Source of the DNA: Verrucomicrobiales bacterium
GTDB lineage: Bacteria; Verrucomicrobiota; Verrucomicrobiia; Verrucomicrobiales; DEV007
NCBI GenBank assembly: GCA_029213005.1
Contig: JARGPI010000003.1
Location: 62,001 to 126,000, forward strand
DNA length: 64,000 nucleotides
Direction of reading: 5' to 3'
Below, piece by piece: positions 18,369 to 27,743 of this stretch; the first letter of the stretch is position 1; each line of letters opens with the position of its first letter. The notes below the pieces were generated by a model, which did no database searches, was not told the origin of the DNA, and was given only the letters and a program-made list of their open reading frames with translations. A program made the translations under genes and the position numbers.

Positions 18369-19022
18369 ATGAGTGATACAGAAAATCAAAAACCAGAGGG
18401 GGATCCAGTGAATCCTCTAATTGATGATGAAGGTGGAATCGATTTGCCCGTTCCTGAAGAGGAAAGTGCCGAAACGGTAACTCCCGAGGATATCGAGGTG
18501 GTGGAAACGATTCTTGAAGAGGAAAGTGAGGAAGTTGTGATCGAGTCTGAAGAGAGTGAAATCGAAAAATACAAAGATATTGCCGCCCGTAGTCAGGCCG
18601 ATCTTGAAAACTATCGCAAGCGGATGATCCGGGAGCGGACCGAAGCGATTCAATACGCTAACTTTTCCCTGCTCAGTACGCTGTTGCCCGTAATCGACAA
18701 TTTCGAAATGGGATTGAAAGCGGCTCAGAATGAAGGGGAAAACTCAATTATTTACCAGGGGATGGCGATGGTGCAGAAGCAACTTCGTGATTTCCTCTCA
18801 GAAAACCGGGTCGAGGTAATCGAAGTTTCGGAAGGAGACGATTTTGATCCCAATCTGCATGAGGCAATCAAGCAGGAAGTCAGTGATACCGTTGCGGAAG
18901 GTAAGATTATCTACGCAATGCGAAGCGGTTATCGCCTACAGGACAGACTTTTACGACCGGCCAACGTCGTCGTATCAAAAGGAAATGAAGCGGAGCAAGC
19001 CGAGGAAGGTGGATCTGCTTAA
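18369..19022 (+). CDS. grpE: Nucleotide exchange factor GrpE
   Basis: 217 residues from ATG 18369 (a TTG upstream is less likely). The N-terminal 70 residues are acidic and disordered. A long helix with ARSQADLENYRKRMIRERTEA and the beta-wing core follow: LLPVIDNFEMGL, GMAMVQKQL, FDPNLHEAI and GYRLQDRLLRPANVVVSKG. GrpE releases ADP from DnaK. It is followed 24 bp later by dnaJ; dnaK and hrcA are not in the window. Confidence 0.95.
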   Translation: MSDTENQKPEGDPVNPLIDDEGGIDLPVPEEESAETVTPEDIEVVETILEEESEEVVIESEESEIEKYKDIAARSQADLENYRKRMIRERTEAIQYANFSLLSTLLPVIDNFEMGLKAAQNEGENSIIYQGMAMVQKQLRDFLSENRVEVIEVSEGDDFDPNLHEAIKQEVSDTVAEGKIIYAMRSGYRLQDRLLRPANVVVSKGNEAEQAEEGGSA

Positions 19023-19046
19023 CCAATAGATTTAAGGAAAGCGACC

Positions 19047-20210
19047 ATGGCCAAACGTTGTTATTACGAGGTGCTCGGTGTGAGTAAGACCTCGGAGCAT
19101 GTCGAAATTAAGAAGTCTTATCGCAAGTTGGCGATGAAGCATCATCCGGATAAAAATCCGGATGATCCAGAAGCCGAGGACCGGTTTAAAGAACTTGGCG
19201 AAGCCTACGAGGTGCTTTCCGATCCCCAAAAGCGGGCTGCCTATGATCGATATGGTCATGGCGCGTTCAGTCAGGGAACCGGTCCGTCTGCGGGAGGCGG
19301 CTTTGGCGGCGATCCATTTGATATTTTCCGCGAAGTCTTCGGCGGTGGCCGGGGCGGCGGGGGCGGCGGCAGCATTTTCGATGACTTTTTCGGTGCTGCC
19401 GGCGGAGGCCGGGGCCGTGGAGATGGTCGTCAGCGAGGTTCCGACCTTCGTTATGACCTTCCTATTGATTTGGAAGACGTGGTAAAAGGCGTCGAAAAGG
19501 AAATCAGCATCGAGCGCCTCGTTCCCTGCGATTCCTGTACCGGAACCGGAGCCCAGGGTGGAAAAGCGGATCTGCGGAGCTGCAGCACCTGTGGCGGAGT
19601 GGGCCAGGTCATCACGAGCCGCGGATTCTTTCAGGTTCAGCAACCCTGCCCGGCGTGTAATGGCGCTGGGGAGAGTCTCTCCAATCCCTGCACAGGATGC
19701 AACGGTGAAGGGCGGAAAGATGGCACCAGCCGTATCAAGCTGAAGATTCCTGCGGGTATCGGCGATGGTAACCGACTGCGTTCGAGTAGCAGTGGCGATA
19801 CCGGCGTCAGAGGTGGTCCGGCGGGAGATCTCTATGTGGTGGTGCATGTGAAGCCGCACGATATTTTCGAGAGGGATGAAAACGATCTCTACTGCGAAGT
19901 GCCGCTCGCGTTCAACACCGCGGCCCTCGGCGGGGAGCTAATCGTCCCGACTATGGAAGGGAAAGCTTCGGTGAAAGTGCCACACGGGACTCAGACCAAT
20001 ACTTCATTTCGTCTCCGGGACAAAGGTGTGCCCGATGTCCGGACCGGAAGGAAAGGGGATCTTTTTGTGAATGTGCAGGTGGAGGTTCCGGTTAAGCTGT
20101 CCAAAGATCAGGAGAAAAAACTCCAGGCCTTTACGGATACTTTGACCGAGAAAAACACTCCGATGCGTGAGTCTTTCTTCGAGAAGGCCAAACGATTCTT
20201 TAAGCCGTAA
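19047..20210 (+). CDS. dnaJ: Chaperone protein DnaJ (type I)
   Basis: 387 residues. The J-domain carries HPD at residues 33-35. A Gly/Phe-rich region is expanded with long glycine runs (about 75-125). The zinc-finger domain has four CxxCxGxG motifs ([32 protein letters not shown]), and the C-terminal substrate-binding barrels are complete ([31 protein letters not shown]). It stimulates DnaK ATPase and delivers substrates. A good ribosome site (AAGGAAAG) precedes the start. Cotranscribed with grpE. Confidence 0.96.
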   Translation: MAKRCYYEVLGVSKTSEHVEIKKSYRKLAMKHHPDKNPDDPEAEDRFKELGEAYEVLSDPQKRAAYDRYGHGAFSQGTGPSAGGGFGGDPFDIFREVFGGGRGGGGGGSIFDDFFGAAGGGRGRGDGRQRGSDLRYDLPIDLEDVVKGVEKEISIERLVPCDSCTGTGAQGGKADLRSCSTCGGVGQVITSRGFFQVQQPCPACNGAGESLSNPCTGCNGEGRKDGTSRIKLKIPAGIGDGNRLRSSSSGDTGVRGGPAGDLYVVVHVKPHDIFERDENDLYCEVPLAFNTAALGGELIVPTMEGKASVKVPHGTQTNTSFRLRDKGVPDVRTGRKGDLFVNVQVEVPVKLSKDQEKKLQAFTDTLTEKNTPMRESFFEKAKRFFKP

Positions 20211-20216
20211 GATGTT

Positions 20217-20954
20217 ATGATGGAATGGATCAGTTCTCCGGAAGCGTGGATTGCCTTGGCGACCCTTGCCTCGCTCGAGATTATTCTCGGGGTCGACAAT
20301 ATTGTGGTACTCACAATTATTGTCGAAAAACTTCCGGAACACCAGCGAGCGAAGGCCCGGTTTATCGGTCTGGCTCTGGCGCTGATCCTGCGGGTTCTCC
20401 TGCTGCTGTCCATCACCTGGGTCATGGGACTGACCACGGATCTGTTCCGGGTTCCGTATTTTGATATCGGTATCTCCGGAAAAGATGTGATTCTTCTGCT
20501 CGGCGGATTGTTTCTCCTCGCTAAAGCGACCAAGGAGATCGACCAGCACATCCGACATGAGGAGGAGGAAGTTCCCGCCAACGTCGCGAACTCTTTTCTG
20601 TCCGCCATGGTTCAGATTGCCCTGCTCGATGTCGTTTTCTCTCTGGATTCGGTGATTACCGCAGTTGGGATGGCAGAAGATTTGCCTGTCATGATTATCG
20701 CGGTTTTGATCGCGATTATCTGCATGATGATCTTCGCGGGGCGAATCGGACGGTTCGTCACGGAGCATCCTACAGTTCAGATGTTGGCGTTGAGTTTTCT
20801 GTTGCTGATCGGTATCACATTAATTGCTGAGGGGCTCGACCTGCACTTTCCGAAAGGATACATCTATTTCGCGATGGGATTTTCCCTGTTCGTCCAAATC
20901 TTAAATTTGAAAATTAGGAAGCCGGGAGCTCCGCAACGTAAGGACGTGGTGTGA
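20217..20954 (+). CDS. TerC-family integral membrane protein
   Basis: 245 residues with about seven membrane helices. The family hallmarks are LEIILGVDNIVVL near residue 20 and LLDVVFSLDSVITAVGM near 145, each placing acidic residues inside a helix; these residues are thought to bind metal in TerC/Alx/YkoY proteins. GKDVILLLGGLFLLAKATKEI is a further signature, here cited at about residues 88-108. TerC proteins act in metal (for example manganese) homeostasis and in metalation of exported enzymes. It starts 7 bp after dnaJ (second ATG at 20220), so it may read through from the chaperone unit. Confidence 0.9.
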   Translation: MMEWISSPEAWIALATLASLEIILGVDNIVVLTIIVEKLPEHQRAKARFIGLALALILRVLLLLSITWVMGLTTDLFRVPYFDIGISGKDVILLLGGLFLLAKATKEIDQHIRHEEEEVPANVANSFLSAMVQIALLDVVFSLDSVITAVGMAEDLPVMIIAVLIAIICMMIFAGRIGRFVTEHPTVQMLALSFLLLIGITLIAEGLDLHFPKGYIYFAMGFSLFVQILNLKIRKPGAPQRKDVV

Positions 20955-20964
20955 ATTTTTCGAC

Positions 20965-20999
20965 TGTACAGGGTACAATCCGGAATGGTACCCTGTACA
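20965..20999. repeat. 22-bp phased palindrome array, site B (two units, opposite orientation)
   Basis: Core TGTACAGGGTACA at 20965-20977 and its inverted form GGTACCCTGTACA at 20987-20999, again 22 bp start to start, with spacer ATCCGGAAT. It lies in the 71-bp gap between the TerC gene and recF and ends 26 bp before the recF start. Confidence 0.85.
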
Positions 21000-21025
21000 G
21001 TCCCGGACCGAACCCTGTGTAAATT

Positions 21026-22102
21026 ATGAAACTGCGTTCTCTCGACTTGAACCAGTTTCGTTGTTTTTCCCAGCTGCGGGTTCCTTTGCCGGGCGGGATT
21101 GTCATTTTCCATGGCGATAACGCACAGGGGAAAACGTCGATACTCGAGGCCATTTGTGTGATGCTGCGCCTCCAGAGTCCGCGCACCTCGACTCTTGCCG
21201 AATGCGCGCGATTTCACACCGACAGTTTTGCCATTGGTGGCCAGATCGAGGGGGACGAAAGTTTTCAGCTCCGGCTCCAGTTTCGGGAATCGGGACGGAA
21301 ACTGATCGTCGATGGCGAAGTCCAGAAACGGATCGGTGATTACCTGCGCCACAGCGCGTTGGTGGTTTGGATGGCAAATGATGATCTCGCTCTGGTTCGC
21401 GGAGGGGGAGAGGGCCGCCGCAAGTACCTCGATTTCATGGCCAGTCAGCTATTTCCCGATTACCGACCCGCCTTGAAAGCCTATGAGAAGGCACTGCGTT
21501 CCCGCAATTTTCTACTGAAACGGGATGCTTCGCCGAAGTGGCAGCAAATCGATGCCTACACGAAAATTCTGCATCACGAAGGGCGAATTATCACGGGACG
21601 GAGACGTGAGTTGGTCGCCTCGCTCGATCCTCTGGCCTCAACGGCGCAATTTGAGATCAGCGGACGGGTTTCTGAAGATCTCCAGCTGCTCTACGAATGC
21701 GGTTCAGGCCAAAACGATGATCTGATGGCTGAGCTTGGCGGTCGCCGCGATGAGGAGTTCAACAAACGACGCACCGTTGCTGGCCCCCACCGCGATGATC
21801 TGGAACTGAAATTGAACGGGATGGCGGCGTCAAAATTTGCCAGTGAAGGGCAGCAGAGAACCATCGCGCTGGCCCTGAAACTCGCTCAAACGAAACTGTT
21901 TATCCAGAAAAGGGACGAACCACCGATTCTGTTGATCGATGATGTGTTCGGCGAATTAGATCCGGCGCGTCGGAATCACCTCATGGCGACCTGGCCGGTG
22001 GATTCCCAGAAAATTATCACAACGACGAATCTCGATTGGCTCGATGAGAAATTCGTCGATGCGACCCGCTTACTCGTCAAAAACGGAGCGATTGAATTGT
22101 GA
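21026..22102 (+). CDS. recF: DNA replication and repair protein RecF
   Basis: 358 residues, normal length. Walker A GDNAQGKT is at residues 30-37, and the SMC-like signature and Walker B are near 305 (LLIDDVFGELDPARR). The GPHRDDLEL motif and the EGQQRTIALALKL stretch are also typical. RecF loads RecA at gaps with RecO and RecR. It is away from dnaA, dnaN and gyrB, its usual neighbours. Its stop TGA (22100-22102) originally abutted the stop of the convergent lipoprotein gene (TCA at 22103-22105) before the IS inserted. Confidence 0.95.
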   Translation: MKLRSLDLNQFRCFSQLRVPLPGGIVIFHGDNAQGKTSILEAICVMLRLQSPRTSTLAECARFHTDSFAIGGQIEGDESFQLRLQFRESGRKLIVDGEVQKRIGDYLRHSALVVWMANDDLALVRGGGEGRRKYLDFMASQLFPDYRPALKAYEKALRSRNFLLKRDASPKWQQIDAYTKILHHEGRIITGRRRELVASLDPLASTAQFEISGRVSEDLQLLYECGSGQNDDLMAELGGRRDEEFNKRRTVAGPHRDDLELKLNGMAASKFASEGQQRTIALALKLAQTKLFIQKRDEPPILLIDDVFGELDPARRNHLMATWPVDSQKIITTTNLDWLDEKFVDATRLLVKNGAIEL

Positions 22103-22115
22103 TCAATAGCCCCCG

Positions 22116-22124
22116 GGCTTTACC
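22116..22124. repeat. Left target-site duplication of the IS element
   Basis: GGCTTTACC directly before the left inverted repeat; it is identical to 24202-24210 on the other side. Nine base pairs is the duplication size expected for IS50/Tn5-type elements. Confidence 0.95.
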
Positions 22125-22150
22125 CTGACCTTTATACACAACTTTTATAG
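22125..22150. repeat. Left terminal inverted repeat of the IS
   Basis: 26 bp starting CTGACCTTTATACACAAC. It matches the reverse complement of 24176-24201 except for one base (C against T at position 18). Confidence 0.93.
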
Positions 22151-22312
22151 TTTATCGAGGGCTCGCACGGTGATGTGTGTTTGCGCTCCTGAGGCCGAAG
22201 TTTCCACAGATCGGTTCCCTTGGTGAGGCCACGATTAGGGCTCCAATACCGGAACGGTCGTAAATCCCGGGAGAGGTTCGCTATTTAGCGTTGCATCATG
22301 CACTGGGCGGCC

Positions 22313-23836
22313 TCAATTCCGAAAGGCTTCCCAGGCTATGGCAAAGTCGCGGATCCGACTCAGGCCTTGCCAAATCACCTGAGCTCCGGGCGGTCCGTCG
22401 TTTTTGCGTCCAAGATGGCCGCCCAATTCAGCCACGATTCGGAGCATCTCTCCCAGTGTTGGCTCATCGGGTTGCTGCTGATCCTTGGCCTGCTCACCGT
22501 TCTTTTTGTTTTTCTTCGGTTTCGATAGCCGGGAGACCGCAAGGGCTGACTTCCATTCCGCTTCTTCGAAAAATACACCGCAGGGCAATTCGGGACAGTC
22601 TCTGCCCAGCCAGGTCAAATAGAGAATCCGCCACGCCACTATCATATAGAGAACGATGCAGTTCAATACAGCGGGATCGTCTTTGAGTTGTATTTCCTCT
22701 ACTTTGCATCCAGTTTTCAATACCCGGTGGAATACCTCGATTTCCCAACGGGCCAGATATAGTTTCAGGATTCTTTGGGCGTCTTCAAAATTGTTTACCG
22801 GTTTACTGGTCAAAAGAACCCAGTAGATCGGATCCTCACCTTCCGGCGGATCAATTTCTTGCGCGCAGATCACCCAGAATGTGACCTTCCCAAGTTTCGA
22901 CCCTTTCCGGTAAGGTGCTTTGGGTGTGACTTTGCAGCTTCTGATTCGTTGCTTCACGGTTCGGCTGCTGCGCACGGTGAGGGATCGGTTCCCCTTCACC
23001 TTTTTCATATATTCTTTGGATTTTATCTCGTATTCGATAGTGCCTAGTTCTTTGCCGGAAGAGGCTTTTTCGAATAGTTTTTGAGTGATCATCGCCGGTG
23101 GGGCGCCATTGTCAGTTTCCTCATCGGCGGGTTGGTTTTCAGTATCGGGCGCAACCAGAGATCGGTTCTGGTTTGCTCGAATAATCCAGTGAGCAAAGGG
23201 TTTGGAGCTGGTTTGTAGTTGATCCCAGTGATAGTAAATCTCATAAATATCACCTTCTCGATCACTGATTGAAAACACCTCAGTTTCAGACAGGCTTTCG
23301 GCGAGCTCGCAGGCTTGTTGATACCCTTTGAGCCACCGGTAGCTTTCTTTCGTTTCGATGGGTGCCTGTTTTTTTCTTTTGCGAAAATCCTCGTCACTGC
23401 GGGCATAGATATGGGTATCGAGAATACCGAGAGGCAGACGGTCTTCGGTGATAATGAACTGGGTGTGAGCCAGATAACCCCGGCGGGCTTCACTGTTGAG
23501 CGGGCCAGTGCCTTTCATTTTTTTCTTCGTGCTGAAGTCCAACTCGGTGGTGTCCTGAACGACTGCGACACACCGATGTTCTCCGGCGCGCAGGACAGCC
23601 GCTTCCCGATGCGGCGCGAGCATGGCCGACGGTTTGAGTTTCATGTTGTTAAGCAGACGGTAGGCGGCCTGCGTTTCGGCCCAGCCGCGACAGGCTGCGG
23701 CAATGCTTTTCAATGGTGAATCCATCATCCGGCGTAATACAATAAAGAAACGACTGACGAGGCGTTGATCGCCCAAGTCAATCGTTTCAAAATCGCTATG
23801 GATGGATTCGTTCAAATGGAAATGCGGGAGCCGCAT
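22313..23836 (-). CDS. IS4-family transposase (Tn5-like)
   Basis: 507 residues and apparently intact. The N-terminal Tn5-type DNA-binding region includes DLGDQRLVSRF and SIAAACRGWAETQAAYRLLNN. The catalytic DDE residues are D95 (QDTTELD), D192 (SDREGDIYE) and the Glu in the Y-(2)-R-(3)-E-(6)-K signature near residue 367 (YLARWEIEVFHRVLK). This signature defines IS4-family transposases. The C-terminal dimerisation region contains a Lys-rich linker (KPKKNKKNGE) near 465. The enzyme cuts and pastes the element. Confidence 0.95.
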   Translation of the reverse strand: MRLPHFHLNESIHSDFETIDLGDQRLVSRFFIVLRRMMDSPLKSIAAACRGWAETQAAYRLLNNMKLKPSAMLAPHREAAVLRAGEHRCVAVVQDTTELDFSTKKKMKGTGPLNSEARRGYLAHTQFIITEDRLPLGILDTHIYARSDEDFRKRKKQAPIETKESYRWLKGYQQACELAESLSETEVFSISDREGDIYEIYYHWDQLQTSSKPFAHWIIRANQNRSLVAPDTENQPADEETDNGAPPAMITQKLFEKASSGKELGTIEYEIKSKEYMKKVKGNRSLTVRSSRTVKQRIRSCKVTPKAPYRKGSKLGKVTFWVICAQEIDPPEGEDPIYWVLLTSKPVNNFEDAQRILKLYLARWEIEVFHRVLKTGCKVEEIQLKDDPAVLNCIVLYMIVAWRILYLTWLGRDCPELPCGVFFEEAEWKSALAVSRLSKPKKNKKNGEQAKDQQQPDEPTLGEMLRIVAELGGHLGRKNDGPPGAQVIWQGLSRIRDFAIAWEAFRN

Positions 23837-24175
23837 TTCAGGGGTACTGTAATAATCATAATTGTACAGAGAAAAATCAAGAAAAGTGAAATATAATTTT
23901 CATAGGACGCAAGGCGATGGTTTTCAGCATTATGCCGTTGGAGGCTTGTGGAGCGTTAGTGTCATAGCTCTCCCTACAACCGCCTGCCTGGCTCATCGGG
24001 GCACTCAAACCGCCCCACGGGCTTGCATGTGATCTCCCTGGGTATGCGACTCTTCAGAGCAGGGTCGAAGAGGACCGGCGAGGATTGAACAAACCGACGA
24101 TCGTCAACTTCCACACCAGTCTAGCGCCCCTCGATGTCGCCTACGGCGCGCTCGACCGCTCCCCGATTTCGACAA
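23837..24175. other. Non-coding right end of the IS
   Basis: 339 bp between the transposase start and the right inverted repeat. It should hold the transposase promoter. The first 60 bp are AT-rich; the remainder has no open frame with recognisable product. Nothing else was seen. Confidence 0.6.
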
Positions 24176-24201
24176 CTATAAAAATTGTGTATAAAGGTCA
24201 G
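24176..24201. repeat. Right terminal inverted repeat of the IS
   Basis: 26 bp ending GTGTATAAAGGTCAG. On the minus strand its outer bases provide TGA (24198-24200), the current stop codon of the flanking lipoprotein gene. Confidence 0.93.
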
Positions 24202-24797
24202 GGCTTTACCGGAGGTGGCGGGCGATCCGACTCGAGGATCTTCTTCAAAATGAATCCAGCAACCGACCCGGATAGAGAGCGTTCCCCCTCGGGCTTTTGC
24301 TCGAGAATACCTTCGAGAACCAGAGGCGCGTATTCAGAGATCACTCCGGAAATTTGATCGACCGTTTCCGGCGGGATATCGGCGCTGCCATTTAAGATAG
24401 CTTCCAGCATTTCCGGGGCAAAACTTTCGATGCTGCGGTTTCCGCCCTGGCTTTCGGCCGCGATTTTCTGAATGCCTTCGAGAATTGCCGGAGCACTCTC
24501 CATGGCCTGGGTCAAAGCTTCCTCAATCGCGGCGGCACTCTCCGGATTATTGAGGATGGAGTCGACCAGAGGAGGAAAAGTCTTAGCGGAGGTATCGACC
24601 GGGGCCGGGAGTGAACCGGTTTCCGGCCCTCTTTCTTTGACTTCAGGATAGAGGGGATAGTTTTCATCATCCGGAACCCATTGTGGCTTTCGGAGGTCGG
24701 TTTGCGCTCGATCGGGAATGATCAGGTCCGGATCGATCTCCTGTTTTCCGCAGGAGGTCACCAGTAACGCCAGAATTAGGAATCGATAAATTTTCAT
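24198..24797 (-). CDS. Lipoprotein with 3' end altered by the IS insertion
   Basis: 199 residues. Lipoprotein signal MKIYRFLILALLVTSC with lipobox VTSC. The mature part is acidic, Pro-rich at first and then helical (EEALTQAMESAPAILEGIQK, EMLEAILNGS); no family recognised. It follows the histidine kinase by 18 bp on the same strand. The present stop TGA comes from the IS end. Removing the IS and one 9-bp duplication restores a frame ending VKPGGY and stopping at TCA 22103-22105, only three residues longer. The protein is therefore probably still functional. Confidence 0.8.
   Translation of the reverse strand: MKIYRFLILALLVTSCGKQEIDPDLIIPDRAQTDLRKPQWVPDDENYPLYPEVKERGPETGSLPAPVDTSAKTFPPLVDSILNNPESAAAIEEALTQAMESAPAILEGIQKIAAESQGGNRSIESFAPEMLEAILNGSADIPPETVDQISGVISEYAPLVLEGILEQKPEGERSLSGSVAGFILKKILESDRPPPPVKP
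24202..24210. repeat. Right target-site duplication of the IS element
   Basis: GGCTTTACC, identical to 22116-22124. It lies within the last codons of the lipoprotein gene (encoding part of VKP on the minus strand). Confidence 0.95.
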
Positions 24798-24815
24798 AGG
24801 GAGGCGGAGTTGAGT

Positions 24816-26096
24816 TTAAAGATCTGCTCCGGGAGTTTGGGGGAACGGACCTTTGGTCAGTGATTTAGGTGTCGAAGGAATCATGATTTTAGCACAGGCT
24901 CCGCTTCCGCTTTGCCGGTTGGTCAGCGAAAAGCGACCTTCGTGTAGTTGCACGATCTTTCTGACCACGGAAAGCCCCAGACCGGTTCCGGCACCGGTGG
25001 CCTTGGTGGTAAAAAAGGGGTCGAAAATTTTGTCCATGTCCCCGGTGGCAATTCCGGAGCCGTTGTCTGTGATTTCAAAAATGACGACGTGATCTCCGCT
25101 TCTGAGATGGTGCGCGTCGCGAGCGCCTTCGTTCCGGGGAACATTGGTCAGAGTTTCGCTGCGGATGGAAATCAGCAGTTCCGGAGACTCGCAATCCGTC
25201 ATCGCATGGATCGCGTTGGTGATCACATTCAGGAAAACCTGCTCAAATTTGCCCCGATCCACCTGGATCGTTGTATCCTCACAGTCGTATTTCTTAGTGA
25301 TTGTGACGGAGTGTTTGTTCACTTCGTGGCGTAGTAAAAGCAAAACGTGTTCGCACAATTCCACCGGGTCGGTTGATTCCTTCTCGACTTTGCGATTGGA
25401 TGAGAGATCAACCAGCCCCCTCACAATCCGGTCAGCCCGCGCAATCGCATCGTTCATTTCCGCAAGGATCACGGGGACGTTAGGGTCGTCGGGCTTGATG
25501 CCACTGCTCAAATACTCAACGCCCATTACGAGAAGGGCCAGTGGGTTTTTGACTTCGTGAGCCACCCCCGCAGCGAGTCGACCGATCGATTCCAGTTTCT
25601 CGGCCTGAATTAACTGAAGTTGAGTGACTTCCAGCTCGCGGTTGGTTTCTGACAGATTCCGGTTCAATTTTTCGAGCTGCTCCCGGCCTTTCACCCGATC
25701 GGTAATATCCTCACTGATCCCTACCACGATCGTCCGGTTCTCCCGGAAAATAGGCAGTTTCAGAGTTCGCAGATAAACTTCTCCCGCGCCTTCCGTATCA
25801 ACAATTTCTTCGGGGATCGTGACCAATCTGCCTTTTTTAATCACCGCCTCATCCATTTCGCGAAAATATTCGGCCGAATCCGGAGAGAAAAGCTGGGAAT
25901 CCTTTTTTCCGATCGCGTCCTCGCTTTTAATCGTCGTGATCTCCTCCTGCTTTTTGTTCCAGAGGATAAATCGAAAGTCATCAGAGGCGTCTTTAGCAAA
26001 CAGCGCCACGGGGAGGTTATCGACAATTTCCTCGAAGATCCCAACCCGGCTCTCATTTCTCTCTTCCTCTGTTTTTTTAGATTTTTTTCCAAACAT
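24816..26096 (-). CDS. PAS-domain sensor histidine kinase (NtrB-like)
   Basis: 426 residues from the ATG at 26096 (an upstream in-frame start would run into the divergent gene). There is no membrane segment, so it is cytoplasmic. A PAS domain (about 20-140, with NLPVALFAKDA and GISEDIT) leads through a coiled coil (about 145-170) to the H-box AAGVAHEVKNPLAL with phosphoacceptor H180. The N, G1, F and G2 boxes follow (NVITNAIHAM, ITDNGSGI, DPFFTTK, GTGLGLSVV). It resembles NtrB/AtoS-type kinases that signal to NtrC-like regulators, but no response regulator is adjacent. It is upstream of, and probably cotranscribed with, the lipoprotein gene. Confidence 0.9.
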   Translation of the reverse strand: MFGKKSKKTEEERNESRVGIFEEIVDNLPVALFAKDASDDFRFILWNKKQEEITTIKSEDAIGKKDSQLFSPDSAEYFREMDEAVIKKGRLVTIPEEIVDTEGAGEVYLRTLKLPIFRENRTIVVGISEDITDRVKGREQLEKLNRNLSETNRELEVTQLQLIQAEKLESIGRLAAGVAHEVKNPLALLVMGVEYLSSGIKPDDPNVPVILAEMNDAIARADRIVRGLVDLSSNRKVEKESTDPVELCEHVLLLLRHEVNKHSVTITKKYDCEDTTIQVDRGKFEQVFLNVITNAIHAMTDCESPELLISIRSETLTNVPRNEGARDAHHLRSGDHVVIFEITDNGSGIATGDMDKIFDPFFTTKATGAGTGLGLSVVRKIVQLHEGRFSLTNRQSGSGACAKIMIPSTPKSLTKGPFPQTPGADL

Positions 26097-26194
26097 AGTT
26101 TTGAGCTGGTGATCTACTAAGGCTAGAGCGTTTCTGTGAGTTTGAAAAGCTCTTCTTAATTGTGTTCGAGTCAGGTGCTGCGAGAATAGTCCCG

Positions 26195-27238
26195 ATGAAA
26201 CTTGGGTTAATAATAGCAATACTGACGATCACGCTGACCGGGCACGCAGAAAATCTGGAAGAGCGGATCAGCCGGACGCCTGATGAATTGATTGGGCAAT
26301 TACTGGATCATTACGGAACCGTTTTTAGGGGCAGTTATGTGGAAGCTCTCTCGGTGATAGTTCGCTCCCGCGAAGAGGGACTGGAGTCGATTAAACCTAT
26401 TGTTGCGGGGCAGTTGGAATCTCCGGCGAAACTGAGCAACGGGGGAGTCATTGCAGGTAGGCTGATATTTGCGGAACTCGCAGCAGAAAACCCGCTCGCA
26501 AAGCAGCGGGTAATCGATGCTGCAGACCTTGCTTTTAATGAGGACGGGTCGCCAAAACCAGCGATGCCTTTCCACAGTGAAATGAGTGACGCTATTTTTA
26601 TGGCTGGTCCCATCCTCGCGAAAGCGGGTGCCTTGACCGGGGAGCGCAAATACTTCGATCAGGCCGTGCAACAGATCAAATATATACAGAAACTTTGTCT
26701 GAGGGACGACGGGATTTATCGGCACTCGCCTCTCGATGAATCCGCCTGGGGACGGGGAAATGGATTTCCCGCGATTGGTATTGCTATGATACTTGAAGAC
26801 TTGCCAGCTTCACATCCCGGTTACGATGTCGCGAAAACATCTCTTTTAAATCATTTGGAAGCGCTTAAGCCTCATCAGGATAAAAGCGGGATGTGGCATC
26901 AGGTTATTGATCACCCGGAGTCCTATCCGGAGTTTACCTGCACTTGTATGATTTCCTACGCGGCTCTGGTTGCGAAGAGAAATGGATGGTTGGAAAGTAA
27001 AGAATGGGACGATGCGATTCGGAAATCCTGGAAAGCCATTTGTTCACGAATCGACTTGAGTGGACGAAATGTAGAGGGCGCCTGTACCGGAACGGGAAAA
27101 CAGAAAAGCCTCGAAGCTTATCTCACCCGGAAAGAAATCTACGGATTCGACGATCGTTCGGGATCGATGGCGTTACTTTTAGCCTCGGAAGCGATAAAAT
27201 TACGAGCGGATTTCTTTAGTTCTGCTCCGCGTGATTAA
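26195..27238 (+). CDS. Exported GH88/GH105-like unsaturated glycuronyl hydrolase
   Basis: 347 residues from ATG 26195, which gives a signal peptide (MKLGLIIAILTITLTGHAEN). The sequence follows an (alpha/alpha)6 barrel. Family-type segments include EMSDAIFMAGPILAKAG, DGIYRHSP, ESAWGRGNGFPAIGIAMIL, KSGMWHQVID, CTCMISYAAL and GTGKQKS. GH105/YteR-type enzymes remove the unsaturated uronic acid left by polysaccharide lyases on pectin or other uronic-acid polymers. No lyase, SusCD-like transporter or sulfatase is nearby, so this looks like a single gene rather than a utilisation locus. Its 3' end overlaps the next, convergent gene by 23 bp. Confidence 0.8.
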   Translation: MKLGLIIAILTITLTGHAENLEERISRTPDELIGQLLDHYGTVFRGSYVEALSVIVRSREEGLESIKPIVAGQLESPAKLSNGGVIAGRLIFAELAAENPLAKQRVIDAADLAFNEDGSPKPAMPFHSEMSDAIFMAGPILAKAGALTGERKYFDQAVQQIKYIQKLCLRDDGIYRHSPLDESAWGRGNGFPAIGIAMILEDLPASHPGYDVAKTSLLNHLEALKPHQDKSGMWHQVIDHPESYPEFTCTCMISYAALVAKRNGWLESKEWDDAIRKSWKAICSRIDLSGRNVEGACTGTGKQKSLEAYLTRKEIYGFDDRSGSMALLLASEAIKLRADFFSSAPRD

Positions 27239-27680
27239 TGTCGCGCAATGCGATCCAGAGAGGAAGAGCTGCAGCCGGGGCAAATGCAAAGTCGATACAG
27301 AACCAAAACCAGGGGATTTCCCGTATGGGGATACATATCGCCGCAAGAAACGGTATCAAAAAACACATGATCAGTCCGCATTGGACTATCCATTTATTCC
27401 GCACCGGATCTTTAATTGCCCCGGCAAACAATATAGCGAGACAGATGTGGGCGAATGCCAACCAGTCGTAACCATACATCAGGAATGGGTAGTCCCGCTC
27501 TACCGCTTCAAGTCCCTCGATAACCCGGCTCACAAACTGCTGCAGTGCGCCTGTCGATTCTCCGGTTAAGCTGAGTATGCGATTGCCCAGTTTTAATTCA
27601 GGTATCGCCGGCCAGACGGTCACTCCTGATATAAAAAGCCCGAACGCCACGATGAGTAACATGAGTTTTGCCCGTTTCAT
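27216..27680 (-). CDS. Small multi-pass membrane protein, unknown function
   Basis: 154 residues from the ATG at 27680; an in-frame ATG at 27734 would add 18 polar residues. There are four hydrophobic segments (about 5-25, 70-90, 98-118 and 122-143), with an extracytoplasmic loop between the first two. No family recognised. Convergent with the GH105-like gene. Confidence 0.6.
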   Translation of the reverse strand: MKRAKLMLLIVAFGLFISGVTVWPAIPELKLGNRILSLTGESTGALQQFVSRVIEGLEAVERDYPFLMYGYDWLAFAHICLAILFAGAIKDPVRNKWIVQCGLIMCFLIPFLAAICIPIREIPWFWFCIDFAFAPAAALPLWIALRDINHAEQN

Positions 27681-27743
27681 CTTTGTATAGGTAGATAGTT
27701 TCAAATTTTTAACCGATATATGGTTCGGAGCCATCCATTTCTC

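Larger units (their letters stand above)
22125..24201 (-). mobile_element. Complete IS4-family (IS50/Tn5-type) insertion sequence, 2077 bp
   Basis: The ends are 26-bp inverted repeats beginning CTGACCTTTATACACAA at 22125-22150 and 24176-24201, with one mismatch. A perfect 9-bp duplication flanks them. One full-length transposase gene is on the minus strand. The non-coding left end (22151-22312) and right end (23837-24175) carry no passenger gene. Perfect duplication and an intact frame indicate a recent and possibly active element. It sits between recF and a lipoprotein gene and supplies the stop codon of the latter. Confidence 0.95.
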
